A DNA stretch of 64,000 nt, from assembly GCA_947579605.1 (NCBI GenBank), contig OX388305.1:32005542-32069541 (forward strand). Reading direction: 5' to 3'. The notes beneath the pieces are model-generated. The model was not told the DNA's origin. It worked only from the letters and a program-made list of their open reading frames with translations, and searched no databases. Source of the DNA: Athripsodes cinereus (taxonomy: Eukaryota; Arthropoda; Insecta; Trichoptera; Leptoceridae). Position numbers and translations under genes: made by a program. Shown here one piece after another: positions 47,139 through 57,339 of the stretch (positions are counted from its first letter, which is position 1; the number at the start of each line of letters is the position of its first letter).

Positions 47139-48044
47139 TACAAATACAGTGGCGTAGCTAGGGGGGGGCAGGGGGGGACATATGTCCCCGGGCGCCACAT
47201 TAGGGGGCGCCAAAATGAGTATTAAAACATTTTTTTTTAATTTTATTTTGATGTAAACAAATGTATCCCAAATACGTTTGCAAGATTGAATTTTGGAGAT
47301 CCACAAATATCTTCATTACAAACCAGTTGGCAAACACGATTTTGGCGCCCCCATTGATCATTAAGGGGCGCCATTCTACTCATAAACAAAATGACACTTC
47401 CACAATGCAGGATTGCTGATGGCGTTTTTTTTTAAACAAAGATCAGTTCGGGTTCAAATATTATTCTTCATAACTGAACGTGGCATCTGGTTTTAACAAT
47501 TATACAGGTTGGATAATTTCGAGTCGAATATAGGATTTTACGTGATTGCAAAGAAAATAGTATAATACTTCACATTAGTTGAAAAGAGATAATTTGTCAT
47601 TAGATAGAAATGTAGCAAGTAAGTTGTTGTTTTAAATAATATTTTAAATCTAGCAAATTTTTCGGAAATTATATTTTATTTTACTTGCAAGTAAAAACAA
47701 CATTGGAAAATTTTTCATTACTCTCACATCATCACTGTTTTTGGATTATCATGTAAAAATTGTTAATATTTTTTGTTTTAACAACTTTCGCATACATTTC
47801 TGAAAAAGTTTTTACTCAACATTTTTAACAACATTTCATTTAACCCCCTAAAAAGACTATGTTTATTCCAGTCATGTATAATAAGTATATTTTAATTTTT
47901 TATAAAATTTGAATTATTCGCGGCGGCAAAATTGCCATCCACACTTCTCAGCATTATACAACCAGATAAGTCTCCATATGATCAGTCATGATTATACAAA
48001 ACTTAACAGCCGTAAAAAAATCACCTATCCAGATATGCAGGATA

Positions 48045-48236
48045 TCAAAGGATTAGGCTCAAAACGCGGGTTCTAAATACCAGCATTGTGCCTGAAATAT
48101 CTGTGTTCAAAAATTTTCTTACATTACAAGTATTTATTGTAATAGATTTTTGAATTTTAATATATGAATTTACCGGTGAATCTAATTTTTGCAAATTATT
48201 TATCAAAGATTTCGGAGTTACCCCTGTAGCTGACAA
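48045..48236 (-). pseudogene. LINE polyprotein extreme C-terminus (hAT cargo)
   Basis: The minus-strand frame includes SATGVTPKSLINNLQKL, SPVNSYIKIQKSITINTC and VRKFLN. These are conserved motifs at the end of the polyprotein in the captured LINE lineage. The matching place in the enlarged hAT copy (about 25300-25380) has lost this frame through an insertion. The downstream part of the frame is non-LINE sequence from the hAT body. Confidence 0.75.
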
Positions 48237-48561
48237 AACTAATGGAATTCTGTAAACGGACCTCTAGAATGCCATTTTTTTTTTCTCCTGCTAGTTCTGT
48301 ATATTTATGTATTTTGTTTGTTTATTATGCGTATTTGGGACAGCGATGTCTATTAGATACGTAATTTTATTTTGTTTATCATGTAATACTAAATCGGGTC
48401 TATTATGATGTTTGTCTATCTGTTATTATTGCTTTATCATAAAAGATCCTGTATTTTTGCGACATGATTATGTCTATTAGTATATTCAGTTTGAGCGAGA
48501 GTAGAAACTATAAGTTGTATTGTTTCCGGTTTGGCCAGACATTTCCTACATGAACCGTTAG

Positions 48562-48771
48562 TTACCTATATTTAGATTTTTTATAATGCATTTTTGGTAT
48601 TTGTTTTGTATTTATTACTTGATCTTGAATAGCCAGAATAAAACCCTCGGTTTCTCTATACAATTCCCCAATGGTCAACCATCTGTTTGACGCATATTTG
48701 TCAACATGAGATTGGTTGAGATCATTGAGGTGTCTGGCATGAAGTTCTTTCCTACCCCAAGAATCTAGCAA
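48562..48771 (-). pseudogene. LINE polyprotein C-terminal block (hAT cargo)
   Basis: The frame includes SWGRKELHARHLNDLNQSHV and WLTIGELYRETEGFILAIQ, near identical to 24757-24966 of the other copy with few replacements (for example Asn for Lys after the YAS motif). The LINE sequence continues downstream, toward lower coordinates, in broken frames, with CRKCLAKPETI just past the end. It is not intact. The similarity between copies reflects shared descent of the hAT composite. Confidence 0.82.
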
Positions 48772-49184
48772 AATATTTAAATAGTTTATTCGCTTACCTA
48801 CTGTTTCGACATTTAAATTTAATAGTGTTTGATTTTTGTCGGCCTATATTATAATTTTATGTTATATAGAATAATTTTGTTTATTTTTGAAAAATGTTTT
48901 AAGAGATTCAATTTGATCATTATGTAAAGAGGAAATGTTAACAATTCCTCTTCCTCTTATACTTCTAGGCAGAGTCAATCTTTTTTTCGTGGAATTTAAA
49001 TGATGATATCTATTGTTTGTTAAGTGTGTTCTTATTAATCTTTCTAATTTATTTAAATCGAATTTTGACCATTTTATAATGCCAAATGAGAAATGAGTAG
49101 GTATGTTAATAATGGAATAGCCCTCGCGTTTATTGCTTTACTAGATTTTTGGCTGATAGATCATATTTAAATACTTTATTTAAC

Positions 49185-49362
49185 CTTTTTTAAAAAAAAA
49201 ATGTATCTGGGTTTGTTATAAACCCAAATACAACCTTATACAACTTTAACACTAAGCTAAAAGCTTGTGCCGTGAAAGGGGAGTTTGCCGGCACCTGGGA
49301 TCGAACCACGAACCCCTTGTTCTGAAGGCCAAGACTCTACCTCCAGGCCACCGACGAACTCT
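49185..49362 (-). mobile_element. SINE copy 6, cargo of the compact hAT element
   Basis: It is the minus-orientation counterpart of the SINE at 21087-21261, sharing the variants GGTGGCCTGG, a CAGAACAAGGGGTTCGTGG segment and TAGTGTTAAAGTTG. The B box here is GGTTCGATCCC, against GGCTCGATCCC in the other copy. Confidence 0.93.
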
Positions 49363-49861
49363 AAAATCATTTGTTAATTTATTTTTGATTTCAGTGTGAT
49401 TTAGATTTTTGGATTGCGGAAAACCTAAGAATTTGTATACTTCATTATTATTAAGATTATTTATTTGATAATTTGAAGCTATGTCCTGACATTCTAAAAT
49501 TTTACCTTTTTCAATATGTAAAGTTTTACATTTATCTGGCTAAATTGCTTACATTCGTATAGAGAATTATTAGTATGAGTTCTATTTCATTAAAATATCA
49601 GATTGATGCTTCGAAAATGAACCATATAAATCGTAAATTTTCAAAATTTTCTTGAGGGCTCCGAGAAGGGGCGCAGAATTTGAGCCATGTCCCCGGGCGC
49701 AGATGACCCTAGCTACGCCACTGTACAAATATGTAATATTATATAATATTATCTACACCATTCTATTGTGTTTTAAAGTGTGCAGGATGAGGGCTGATAT
49801 AGTAGCTGTAAAGGAAGTAATATTTCCTTTGTGAGGATATGTCATTAAGAGAAATTGCCAA

Positions 49862-50095
49862 AGATGTAGTAAGAATGGTACAGTCATGTTCCTGTGCATA
49901 AGATGTAGTAAGAATGGTACAGTCATGTTCCTGTGCATAAGATGTAGTAAGAATGGTACAGTCATGTTCCTGTGCATAAGATGTAGTAAGAATGGTACAG
50001 TCATGTTCCTGTGCATAAGATGTAGTAAGAATGGTACAGTCATGTTCCTGTGCATAAGATGTAGTAAGAATGGTACAGTCATGTTCCTGTGCATA
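49862..50095. repeat. 39-bp minisatellite, 6 identical copies
   Basis: Units start at 49862, 49901, 49940, 49979, 50018 and 50057 and show no differences by eye. Because 39 is a multiple of three and the unit lacks stops in one frame per strand, both strands stay open: plus repeats the 13-mer MFLCIRCSKNGTV and minus repeats MHRNMTVPFLLHL. The frames (49886-50272 plus, 49753-50094 minus) have no start context or domain beyond the repeat, so no CDS is called. Confidence 0.97.
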
Positions 50096-50604
50096 ATATA
50101 TCTATGTGCGTTTTACCTACTTGTATATTATAAGATAAAAGTAACATTGACGAAACCTACTCTGTCTCGGAATACATTCGAGTTATTCTGTCATGTAGGC
50201 CTTGTAGTATATCTTTACGGGGGGCTTATCTCAACACACACGCACTGTATAACTTATTATATTATTATGTGAAGTGTCCTGTATGATAATATGCTTTACT
50301 TAATTTTATTTATTCTTTAATGTTTCCTTATACCTACAATGTTCACATACCAATAGTTGTAAAATAAATATCTAGATTAGGGTCTTTTTGTAGCCGGGAT
50401 AAAAAAACTGAAGTTTTTCATACTACCGTAGGTACCTACATCTTATAATTAGATGAAGAGATATGAACGAATCTACGCCGGGCTATATAAAATGATGGGA
50501 ACTCATTGAGATGGTAGGCCCCAATGTCAGATATCTGTCAAATATAGTTTTCTATGGAGGAAATTGTTGCTACAATAATATTATTTGGATTTTTTGGCGA
50601 AATA
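50096..50604. other. AT-rich spacer
   Basis: Nothing is recognised. Confidence 0.35.
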
Positions 50605-50860
50605 TTTTCTTTTTTTTTATTTGCAAAAATTAAATAAAACAGGCAAATATAAAATCTAATTTGAATATAAACTTTAGGAAATTTCTATACAAATTAGATT
50701 TTATTTTTGCCAGTTTTATTTTTGCTAATTTTATTTAGGAAGTTAGTATTCGAGATAAATTTTATTTTTGCTGGTTCTATTTTATTTTTGTCGGCAAAAA
50801 TAAAATAAAACTAGCAAAAATAAAATGTAACTTGAATATAAAACTTTAGGAAATTTGTAT
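50605..50860. repeat. Cluster of AT-rich hairpins
   Basis: Two inverted repeats lie side by side. The first pairs about 50623-50663 with about 50696-50735. The second pairs about 50759-50790 with 50795-50826 around a TCGG loop. All arms are built of GCAAAAATAAAA(CT) motifs. A GAATATAAACTTTAGGAAAT segment follows arms in both halves (about 50662 and 50833), so the unit itself was probably duplicated. A degenerate MITE family is likely. Confidence 0.75.
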
Positions 50861-51299
50861 TTGAAGTAGATTATTTTTTTCCGGTTGCTTGCTAAACCGC
50901 AAAAACAAAAAAAAAATAACGGGACAAAGTGTTGCCGGTGTCGATATGCTTGAAATAATAAATTAAACGTGGTGACCAAAAAATAATTCTACATATGGCA
51001 ACAATTTCGTGAATATTACTTTTCCTATGAAATTACACATTTGAAAACAGTGGGGCCTACCATGTCATATACCTAGTACCAAATGATGTGCCTCCTATGT
51101 AAATTTAGCATGTATGATACTTAGATGTTGGTTGGTTTGTGAAAGGACACAGCTCAAAATATAAGTATGGTATGGTACAGTAGTTGTAGATATTATAAAG
51201 AATGCAGAGTTTTATCGTGTTGGTACCACACGTCAGACACAGTACCGTTGTATGGTGCAGGGGTGAAATATTACTCTTGAAAGCTTTAAAACATGTGTA
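50861..51299. other. AT-rich spacer
   Basis: Nothing is recognised. Confidence 0.35.
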
Positions 51300-51420
51300 A
51301 CTATGGGGTGGACACAGAGGGTGGTTGTCCTAGTAATGCTGGGCTGGGAACAGGGGAGGGATGGCTCGGAAGTCTGGATCCCCGGGGAGGTGAAAACAAG
51401 GAAAAAGGACGGGGTAAATT
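51300..51420. other. Short GC-rich patch
   Basis: It is G-rich on the plus strand, with GTTGTCCTAGTAAT at 51325-51338, an imperfect X-box-like palindrome. Its minus strand resembles the GC-rich patches at 39480 and 56600 in C-rich composition and in this motif. Function unknown. Confidence 0.35.
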
Positions 51421-51639
51421 ACATTATAAAAATAATATAAACTCGCACAAATAAAAATACATACTCAATATTAAATTAAATCATCAATAAAATGTGAATT
51501 TTCATGTTTCTTGTAAAGTAGTTTAGGTTTTCGGAAACTTACCATGTGCATTGGAAATTATTTCATGTAGGTATATTGAGAAATGATTATTACCTAACTG
51601 AAATGAAATGATTTGTTTTCTCTTAGATACGTTGATAAT

Positions 51640-52780
51640 TTGTTCCAGGTAGTTGGCTCTGCGACGCTAAAGCTCCTCTCTGCGAATTTGGTAGTATTTG
51701 CCCTGTTGGGTTTTACAAGTGGTGGAAGTTGAGCGTATGGTCGCCTCAGAGTTTCATCGATAATACAGAGTTTCAGCGAGCCAAAGAGGTGGTGTTCCGT
51801 TTAAGGCTTTGTGGACCGTGAGGCTCAGTTTGAACTCCACTCTCTCTGAAACTCTCAGCCAATGTAGATCCTTAAGTAGTGGTGTGATATGGTAACACTT
51901 GTTCTATCATTATTATAATTAAAGGTCATCTGACGACGATTGAGAAGGATCTGGGGTAGTCATATAATGTTGCAGCAGCCTAGATGAGATACGACGAAGG
52001 TAGCGACTAGTAGACTTTTTATTGCATCCACAGATATCTTGTGACCTCTATGTGATATCCAACAGATGTCTTGATACCTACTACGTTCAGTTGGCGATTA
52101 CGGAAGAGAGCTGTGCTCACAATCCTTGACATTTGAGCCTCCATAGAGAGTGCTCCATCCAAAAGGACGCCGAGGATGGATATGGTGTATGACTAGTAAC
52201 TAGCGATACTGCATAGAGAAGAAGGCATATTCCCATTTCTTCCCTTCCCTTTTTGCACCAATTTTTTTGGTGTGTGGCCGCTAAATCTAGAGTGCTCCCT
52301 CGGGGCAGCATTTCTCGCTTTAATGCGACATTAAATCCTGTTTGTGCATGTGTGTGTCGTTATGGAGATAAATATTTCCAGGTACGGCACGAGGTATGTG
52401 GCGGGCGCTGCCCTTTAAAAAAAAATATGGTGTATGATAGTGTTATGTTAGTGCTGGAAACAGAGATTTGAATTATAAGAAAAGCCATAAATTTCGTTTT
52501 GGTTGAATTCAATTTTAGGCGTTTTTATCATTAAGTTAGAGAGTTTTACCACCCACCGGACAGTGATAGCTGCAAAGTCTTCTCTTTAATCTGGACAACA
52601 GAAACCATCAAAGACACGGTCGTCAGCGTATGAATGATTTCGCATGCCACACTTTTCTAGCAGGCGGTTAATACATCCCATAAGATAAAAATTACAGGAC
52701 TAAGTACTGATCCTTATGGACCTTTTTGAGTAACGGCGTCTTTATTTTACAGATCACCTTTATAATCGAATTATTAAGAT
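51640..52780 (-). pseudogene. Decayed CR1-like LINE reverse transcriptase
   Basis: On the minus strand, reading from about 52770 down, broken frames give SVLSPVIFIL (the RT LGPLLF-type block), KLNSTKTKFMAF near 52500, VLLDGALSMEAQMSRIVSTA near 52120-52170, and LKDLHWLRVSERVEFKLSLTV followed by HKALNGTPPLWLAE near 51770-51870. The LHWL(P/R)V..R..FK......HKALNG..P.(Y/W)L order is diagnostic of the C-terminal RT region of CR1/L2-group LINEs. Multiple stops and frame changes, with the YADD region altered, show it is dead. The N-terminal endonuclease is not seen. The terminus near 51640 blends into AT-rich DNA. Confidence 0.85.
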
Positions 52781-53827
52781 GAATCCATAGAGTATAATAA
52801 TATTAGGTTTATTAAAAATTCAAAGAATTTTGACACCAAATTATTTGTTTCGTCGAGTTGCATCTATCGATGAAATAACCTACATATGCTGAGATATCCA
52901 TGGAAGAAGGTTGAGAGAAATTAAACCTCTCATGTTCACCCTCTTCTAGGATTATTTGTGAAAACTCACACGAACTTCAAAAATTATTCTGTAATTTATC
53001 TTTAGAATCTTGTCTTTATCTTCAGTATACTATATATATATTTAATGAATCTTCCATGTAACGAATAACGAATCAAGAAAACAGTTTTTTTTTATTTCCT
53101 GTAAAATATTGATCAATGCACATAGGATATTACACGAATCCACCGACTATAGGGCATTGGAGTATTTGAAACCCAATTGACCTCTTATGCTTTTATTATT
53201 TAAAAGGAGATGATTTGAGTTCAGATAAACAATTGTGACAGAATAGTAATTACTAGTACACAAAATTAACTTATTTGTTATGTTATTATTTTATGTACTA
53301 ATTATGTAGGCTGTTTCCTCCCTATATTTACATATATTACAGTAATAACGTTTATGATTAACTGAAGTACATGCAGCAACATAAGATAATAGCAAATCCC
53401 GAAACATGTTCAAGCGAATAATTTTGTTTTCCCTTTCCATTGAGGACATACACGTGTTTACGATCTTACATGTAATTTTTAAGTACCTACAAGTAACAGA
53501 GGTAATCCTGAAAAATAAATAAGATAGGTTCTCTGCGTTTACGGAAACTTTTTAATCAAGATCTTTCATTATTCACTCATGATATTGCTCGCCATTAATA
53601 TTGATTGCTGTTTAAATATGTGTGTGGTATAAAATATTGGGAAATGGATATTACTAGGTAACAAAAATACTTACAGTTATGAGTAAATAGAAGGGAGAAG
53701 ATACTTGTTACTAAGATGAAAATGAAAATGATGATCTACATAATTACTAAGATGAAAACATTGAAAATACTAAAATGGTTTAGTGCATTGACAAGTAAGT
53801 AAAATATACTTACTAGAACTGCGAATG
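52781..53827. other. AT-rich DNA, no gene seen
   Basis: Nothing is recognised. Confidence 0.35.
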
Positions 53828-54095
53828 TAATGAGACTGAAAGACTGATTTCTAGTATTTTGGGATTTTTTACTTTATATTTTGTATTTTTGTATTATTTT
53901 TAAATATTGTATTATTATTGTTTATGAATTTACTTTGACTTTTTTAGAAAATTTTAACATTTTGCTTTTTTCTCAAGACTAATGAGACTGAAAGACTGAT
54001 TTCTAGTATTTTGGGATTTGTTACTTTTATGTTTTTGTATTATTTTTGAATATTGTATTATTATTGTTTTTAAATTTACTTTGACATTTCTGGTA
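53828..54095. repeat. ~115-bp direct duplication
   Basis: A segment starting AATGAGACTGAAAGACTGAT occurs at 53828 and again at 53981 with the same order of landmarks (TTTCTAGTATTTTGGGATTT, TTTTGTATTATTTTT, TATTGTATTATTATTGTTT, AATTTACTTTGAC). The copies differ by several substitutions and an 11-base gap. About 35 bp separate them. Confidence 0.85.
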
Positions 54096-55680
54096 AGAGT
54101 GGAATCTTCGCTGGTCCACATGTTGAGTGTATTAATTGTTAACATATTATGTTATGACTGTTTGATTCTTTAATATTGTAAAAATAAATAAATAAAATGT
54201 ATTTTGATTATTATCTTGGAAAATTTCTTGTAAAAAATCTTTAGGTATAATTTAAAAGTGAAAACAATGGACGTTGAAAAACTTTGATAACATTTCTGTA
54301 TTTTTAATAATAATTTATGTAGACAGATAATAGATTTTTATCTAGCCGAAGAGATCTGGTTTTTAATTTCTTAATTTTTGTTTTACAAATCGCATTCTCA
54401 TGACTAACTGGTTCTTCTTCGTGAATGATCAAAAATCAAAGTGTTGTTTTGTTTATCTATTTTTGAACACCAAGTCAGAGATTGCTCGACCAGTAGTAAT
54501 CGAATCAATTCTCACGCTCTCTGGTCCATTACGGTACGATTAGCTCTATCCTCCCTGATGCTCGCTATGTATCTCAGTGCCTAGGCGAAGTTTTTTTCCT
54601 AACTTTATTCTGTTCATACATATATTATGTATTGGAATATTTGCAAGGCTAATGATGAAACCGACATTAATTAAAGTTTTCGTCTTCGATAAAACGTTGT
54701 TTTGTATATCTTTCGACGAAAAAATTAAACAATTAGGTTTGTCCCAACTTAATGTTCTTCTATCATGAAAATTGTGAAAAATGAGAACTAAGTAGGTGAA
54801 TGTATATTTATATTGATAAACGGACGGGCATATTTATTTTCAAAGTTTTGGTACAAGAATCAGGCATTAACATACTTTAAAGGTTATTCTATTCTTGGTC
54901 ATATGAAAAGACTTGTATGCAGAAGTATCCGGTATGATGTGGGCTAGACATAGTTTATAAAGTGAGTTTAATAGTATTTTTAATCTACTTAGATTGTTAA
55001 GAGGAGGACTCTACGAGCATCACTGTGTTTGCTGTTGGGATTTACCTGAGAGGCAAAATTGATGATAGCACAAGTACAGTGTACAGAGACTATGTTGATG
55101 TACCTGCTGGCATAGGTACACTCAGGGCCCCACTCACCATAACGCTCTTGTCGCAAACAGGGACGGATGGGGAGGTTTTTATTCATTGACTTTTGATAAG
55201 GGCTAATTTTCTATTGAACAGACAAAATCGAAAATAATTATTTCAGATTGCTCAGAAAGTAACACTTTCTCATAAAGTTGATATTTTCAACCGACGATAC
55301 TTAGTGGAAATTCATGTTGAAAATAAAACACTTATTTAAAGTATATCCACAGTGACTTTTTATTGGACGCGAGCCGGCTTTCAAGAGCTTCCGCTCTCAT
55401 CATCAGGCTAGCACGTTTTTCGCAAGTTTTTCTTATAAGTGATAGTCGACATTTGAAAGACCTAACACGACACTGGGAGAAAAAGACAAAAAGCAAAGAT
55501 TACAATACTTTAAGAAAATTTCACAATACTTTGGAAAAATCATCATAATGAAGTTTTAAAGAAAAAATCATCATTTAAAAAAAAATAAGGGAAAATCATC
55601 ATAAAGTTTATCTGTATACTTGTAAAGGCAATTGCCGTATATTGTGTTAAATAAATAAATAAATAATGAATAACAACAAC
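54096..55680. other. AT-rich DNA with family F remnant
   Basis: No gene is supported. About 55271-55410 carries a family F copy with CAACCGACGATACTTAGTGG, GTATATCCACAGTGAC and GCGAGCCGGCTTTC. Confidence 0.45.
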
Positions 55681-56006
55681 TTTATACGCCTTTCCCAGTA
55701 AGCTAAAAACTTTATTGTGTCGTGAAGGGTAGTTAGCCGACACCTGAGATCGAACAGTGCACCTCTAGCGCATGAGATCGAGACTCTAGCTCAGAGGTTC
55801 CCAAACTTTTTTCTCATAGACCACTTTCAAAATTAACCTGGTTCCGGTGGACCCCCTGCAGGTACATTTCTACCACATTTTTAAAATTAACCTGAACCGC
55901 CATTTTTTTGTCACGCTAACATAGATCCCCGTCAAGTCTCCCGTGGACCCCTGTGGACCTGGACCACTTTAGGAATCAATGCTCTAGCTACAGGCAACCG
56001 ACGAGC
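55681..56006 (-). mobile_element. SINE copy 7, diverged, split by a hAT MITE
   Basis: Body and B-box region lie at 55681-55791 (minus) and the head end CAGGCAACCGACGAGCT at 55990-56006. It is the most diverged SINE copy here. The interruption falls inside the A-box region, and the host sequence is duplicated over 8 bp. Confidence 0.85.
55784..55989. mobile_element. 190-bp hAT-type MITE in a SINE
   Basis: The element at 55792-55981 begins CAGAGGTTCCCAAACTTTTT, and its other end inverted begins CATTGATTCCTAAA. It is flanked by exact CTCTAGCT at 55784-55791 and 55982-55989. The TTCCCAAA-type end is common in hAT elements. The interior has repeated GTGGACC(C) motifs and no coding sequence. Confidence 0.92.
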
Positions 56007-56122
56007 TGTTTTTAATTTGCAATATCTCAGATTCATTTATTAAGAATTTTTTTATAAGTTTATATAAATATTGTAGCGATAGCTCTTCTTTCAATCAGAC
56101 AGGATTATACGAATTATACATT

Positions 56123-56287
56123 AAAAAAAAGATATATCTGGGTTTTGTTTTAAACCCAAATACAACCTTATACAGTAAGCTACTGAAAGCTTGTGTCGTG
56201 AAAGGGGAGTTTGCCGGCACCTGGTATCGAACCACGGACTCCTTGTTCACGAGGCCGAGACTCTACCTCCAGGCTACCGACGAACTC
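56123..56287 (-). mobile_element. SINE copy 8
   Basis: It is in minus orientation, with the A tail at 56123 and the head ending CCGACGAACTC at 56287. The B box is GGTTCGATACC. A few bases of the body are missing around the CCTTTCACAGTAAGC landmark. It lies about 115 bp beyond SINE copy 7 in the same orientation. Confidence 0.92.
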
Positions 56288-56599
56288 AAATTGATTAAGT
56301 AATAAATCCAACAAATTTATCTAATATATCGAAATAGATCAAGATAAAAAATAACAATCACTATAATACCTGTAATATGTTTTTTCAATTAAGTATCTAT
56401 AATTAAATTTATCTAATATATCGATCAGTAGATGGAAACACTAATTTTAGCCATGAGCCAATTCTGGAGAAAAGAAGCTAGATACGAGTACAGGTACCTA
56501 CTGAATATTCTACGTCTCACATGGATGTTACCCGCGCAGTTGTACAAAAATTTATGTATTTTTATAGAGACATATTATCTTTGAAATAATTATTACGGT

Positions 56600-57000
56600 C
56601 CTGTCTCCCGTAACCATGTTTCCTCCTCTCGCACCCCGCACCGCTCTCCTGTTGCTAGGCGACGCATCTCTGCCCCGGCACCTTCACCCCTTGTGTTTGT
56701 GCTCCTTCTCACTCCCACACCCTACGCGGGGATGCCCTCACTCTGATGCCAGCCCGAATTTTATCGATCTCAACCCAGCAGACTCCTGGGATAGCTTCCA
56801 TTGCCAGTCCAACTGCTATGGGACTGCATATCTCTGTTATTCACCTCTCATTCATGGTCACACACACTCACACTCTCTACCTCCTTAACCAGAGATCCCT
56901 CTCAGTGGTCCCAGCACAACACATGCACACCACACACTACACACTGCACAGTCCACCTTCCTCCACTGCACTACCTCTGTCACTGGGTAAATACTTCTAC
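56600..57000. other. GC-rich, C-rich patch with open frames
   Basis: A pyrimidine-rich plus strand with GTTGCTAGGCGAC at 56651-56663 (X-box-like). Three overlapping frames are open (56616-56888, 56746-57075, 56801-57010), rich in Pro, Ser, Leu and His, partly from CACACA-type repeats. None has a domain. It could be a 5' UTR or first exon, or a GC-rich repeat related to 39480-39720. Confidence 0.35.
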
Positions 57001-57163
57001 TTCTGGCTAGTCAGTAATTACTCTCCGATACTATTAACAGATTATTATCTTGTTTGTCCGTGCACCACCCAGTAGACGACTGGAATACACAATATAATCC
57101 TCCTGTATGCTTCTGTTGTTTAGTAGTTTGTTTGAGAAGAATTAGGTAAATGTTAATAATTTT

Positions 57164-57339
57164 GAGTTCGTCGGTAGCCTGGAGTTAGAGTCTCGGCCTC
57201 GTGAACAGGGGGTCCGTGGTTCGATCCCAAGTTCCGGCAAACTCCCCTTTCACGACACAAGCTTTTAGTAGCTTACTGTGAAAGGTGTATAAGATTGTAT
57301 TTGGGTTTATAACAAAACCCAGATATATCTTTTTTTTTT
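57164..57339 (+). mobile_element. SINE copy 9
   Basis: Full-length plus-strand copy with B box GGTTCGATCCC. A small TAGTAGC duplication interrupts the usual TTTTAGCTTACTG landmark near 57266. Confidence 0.93.

Larger units (their letters stand above)
47139..49731 (-). mobile_element. hAT composite element, compact copy (2,577 bp)
   Basis: The element at 47147-49723 lies in minus orientation with the same CAGTGGCGTAGCTAGGG ends as the 20418-27071 copy. It is flanked by its own exact 8-bp repeats TACAAATA (47139-47146, 49724-49731). The different target duplications show two independent insertions, not a segmental inversion. The cargo, in element order, is a short LINE piece, a SINE, then the LINE C-terminal region and a GC-rich end with GGCGCCCC motifs. 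It lacks the five later insertions of the other copy, so it approximates the ancestral element. No transposase is visible. Confidence 0.95.

Noticed and set aside
47091..47306. Minus-strand frame shared with 26912-27127 as a conserved gene
   Set aside because: It is the right end of the hAT element, including its TIR; the frame continues into unrelated flanks in each copy.
49753..50272. 128- and 113-codon open frames on opposite strands as genes
   Set aside because: Both are produced by six identical 39-bp units; outside the repeat they show no protein features.
56616..57075. Overlapping Pro/Ser/His-rich frames as coding exons
   Set aside because: Three frames are open at once in GC- and CA-rich DNA, so openness is not evidence of coding; kept only as a GC-rich patch.
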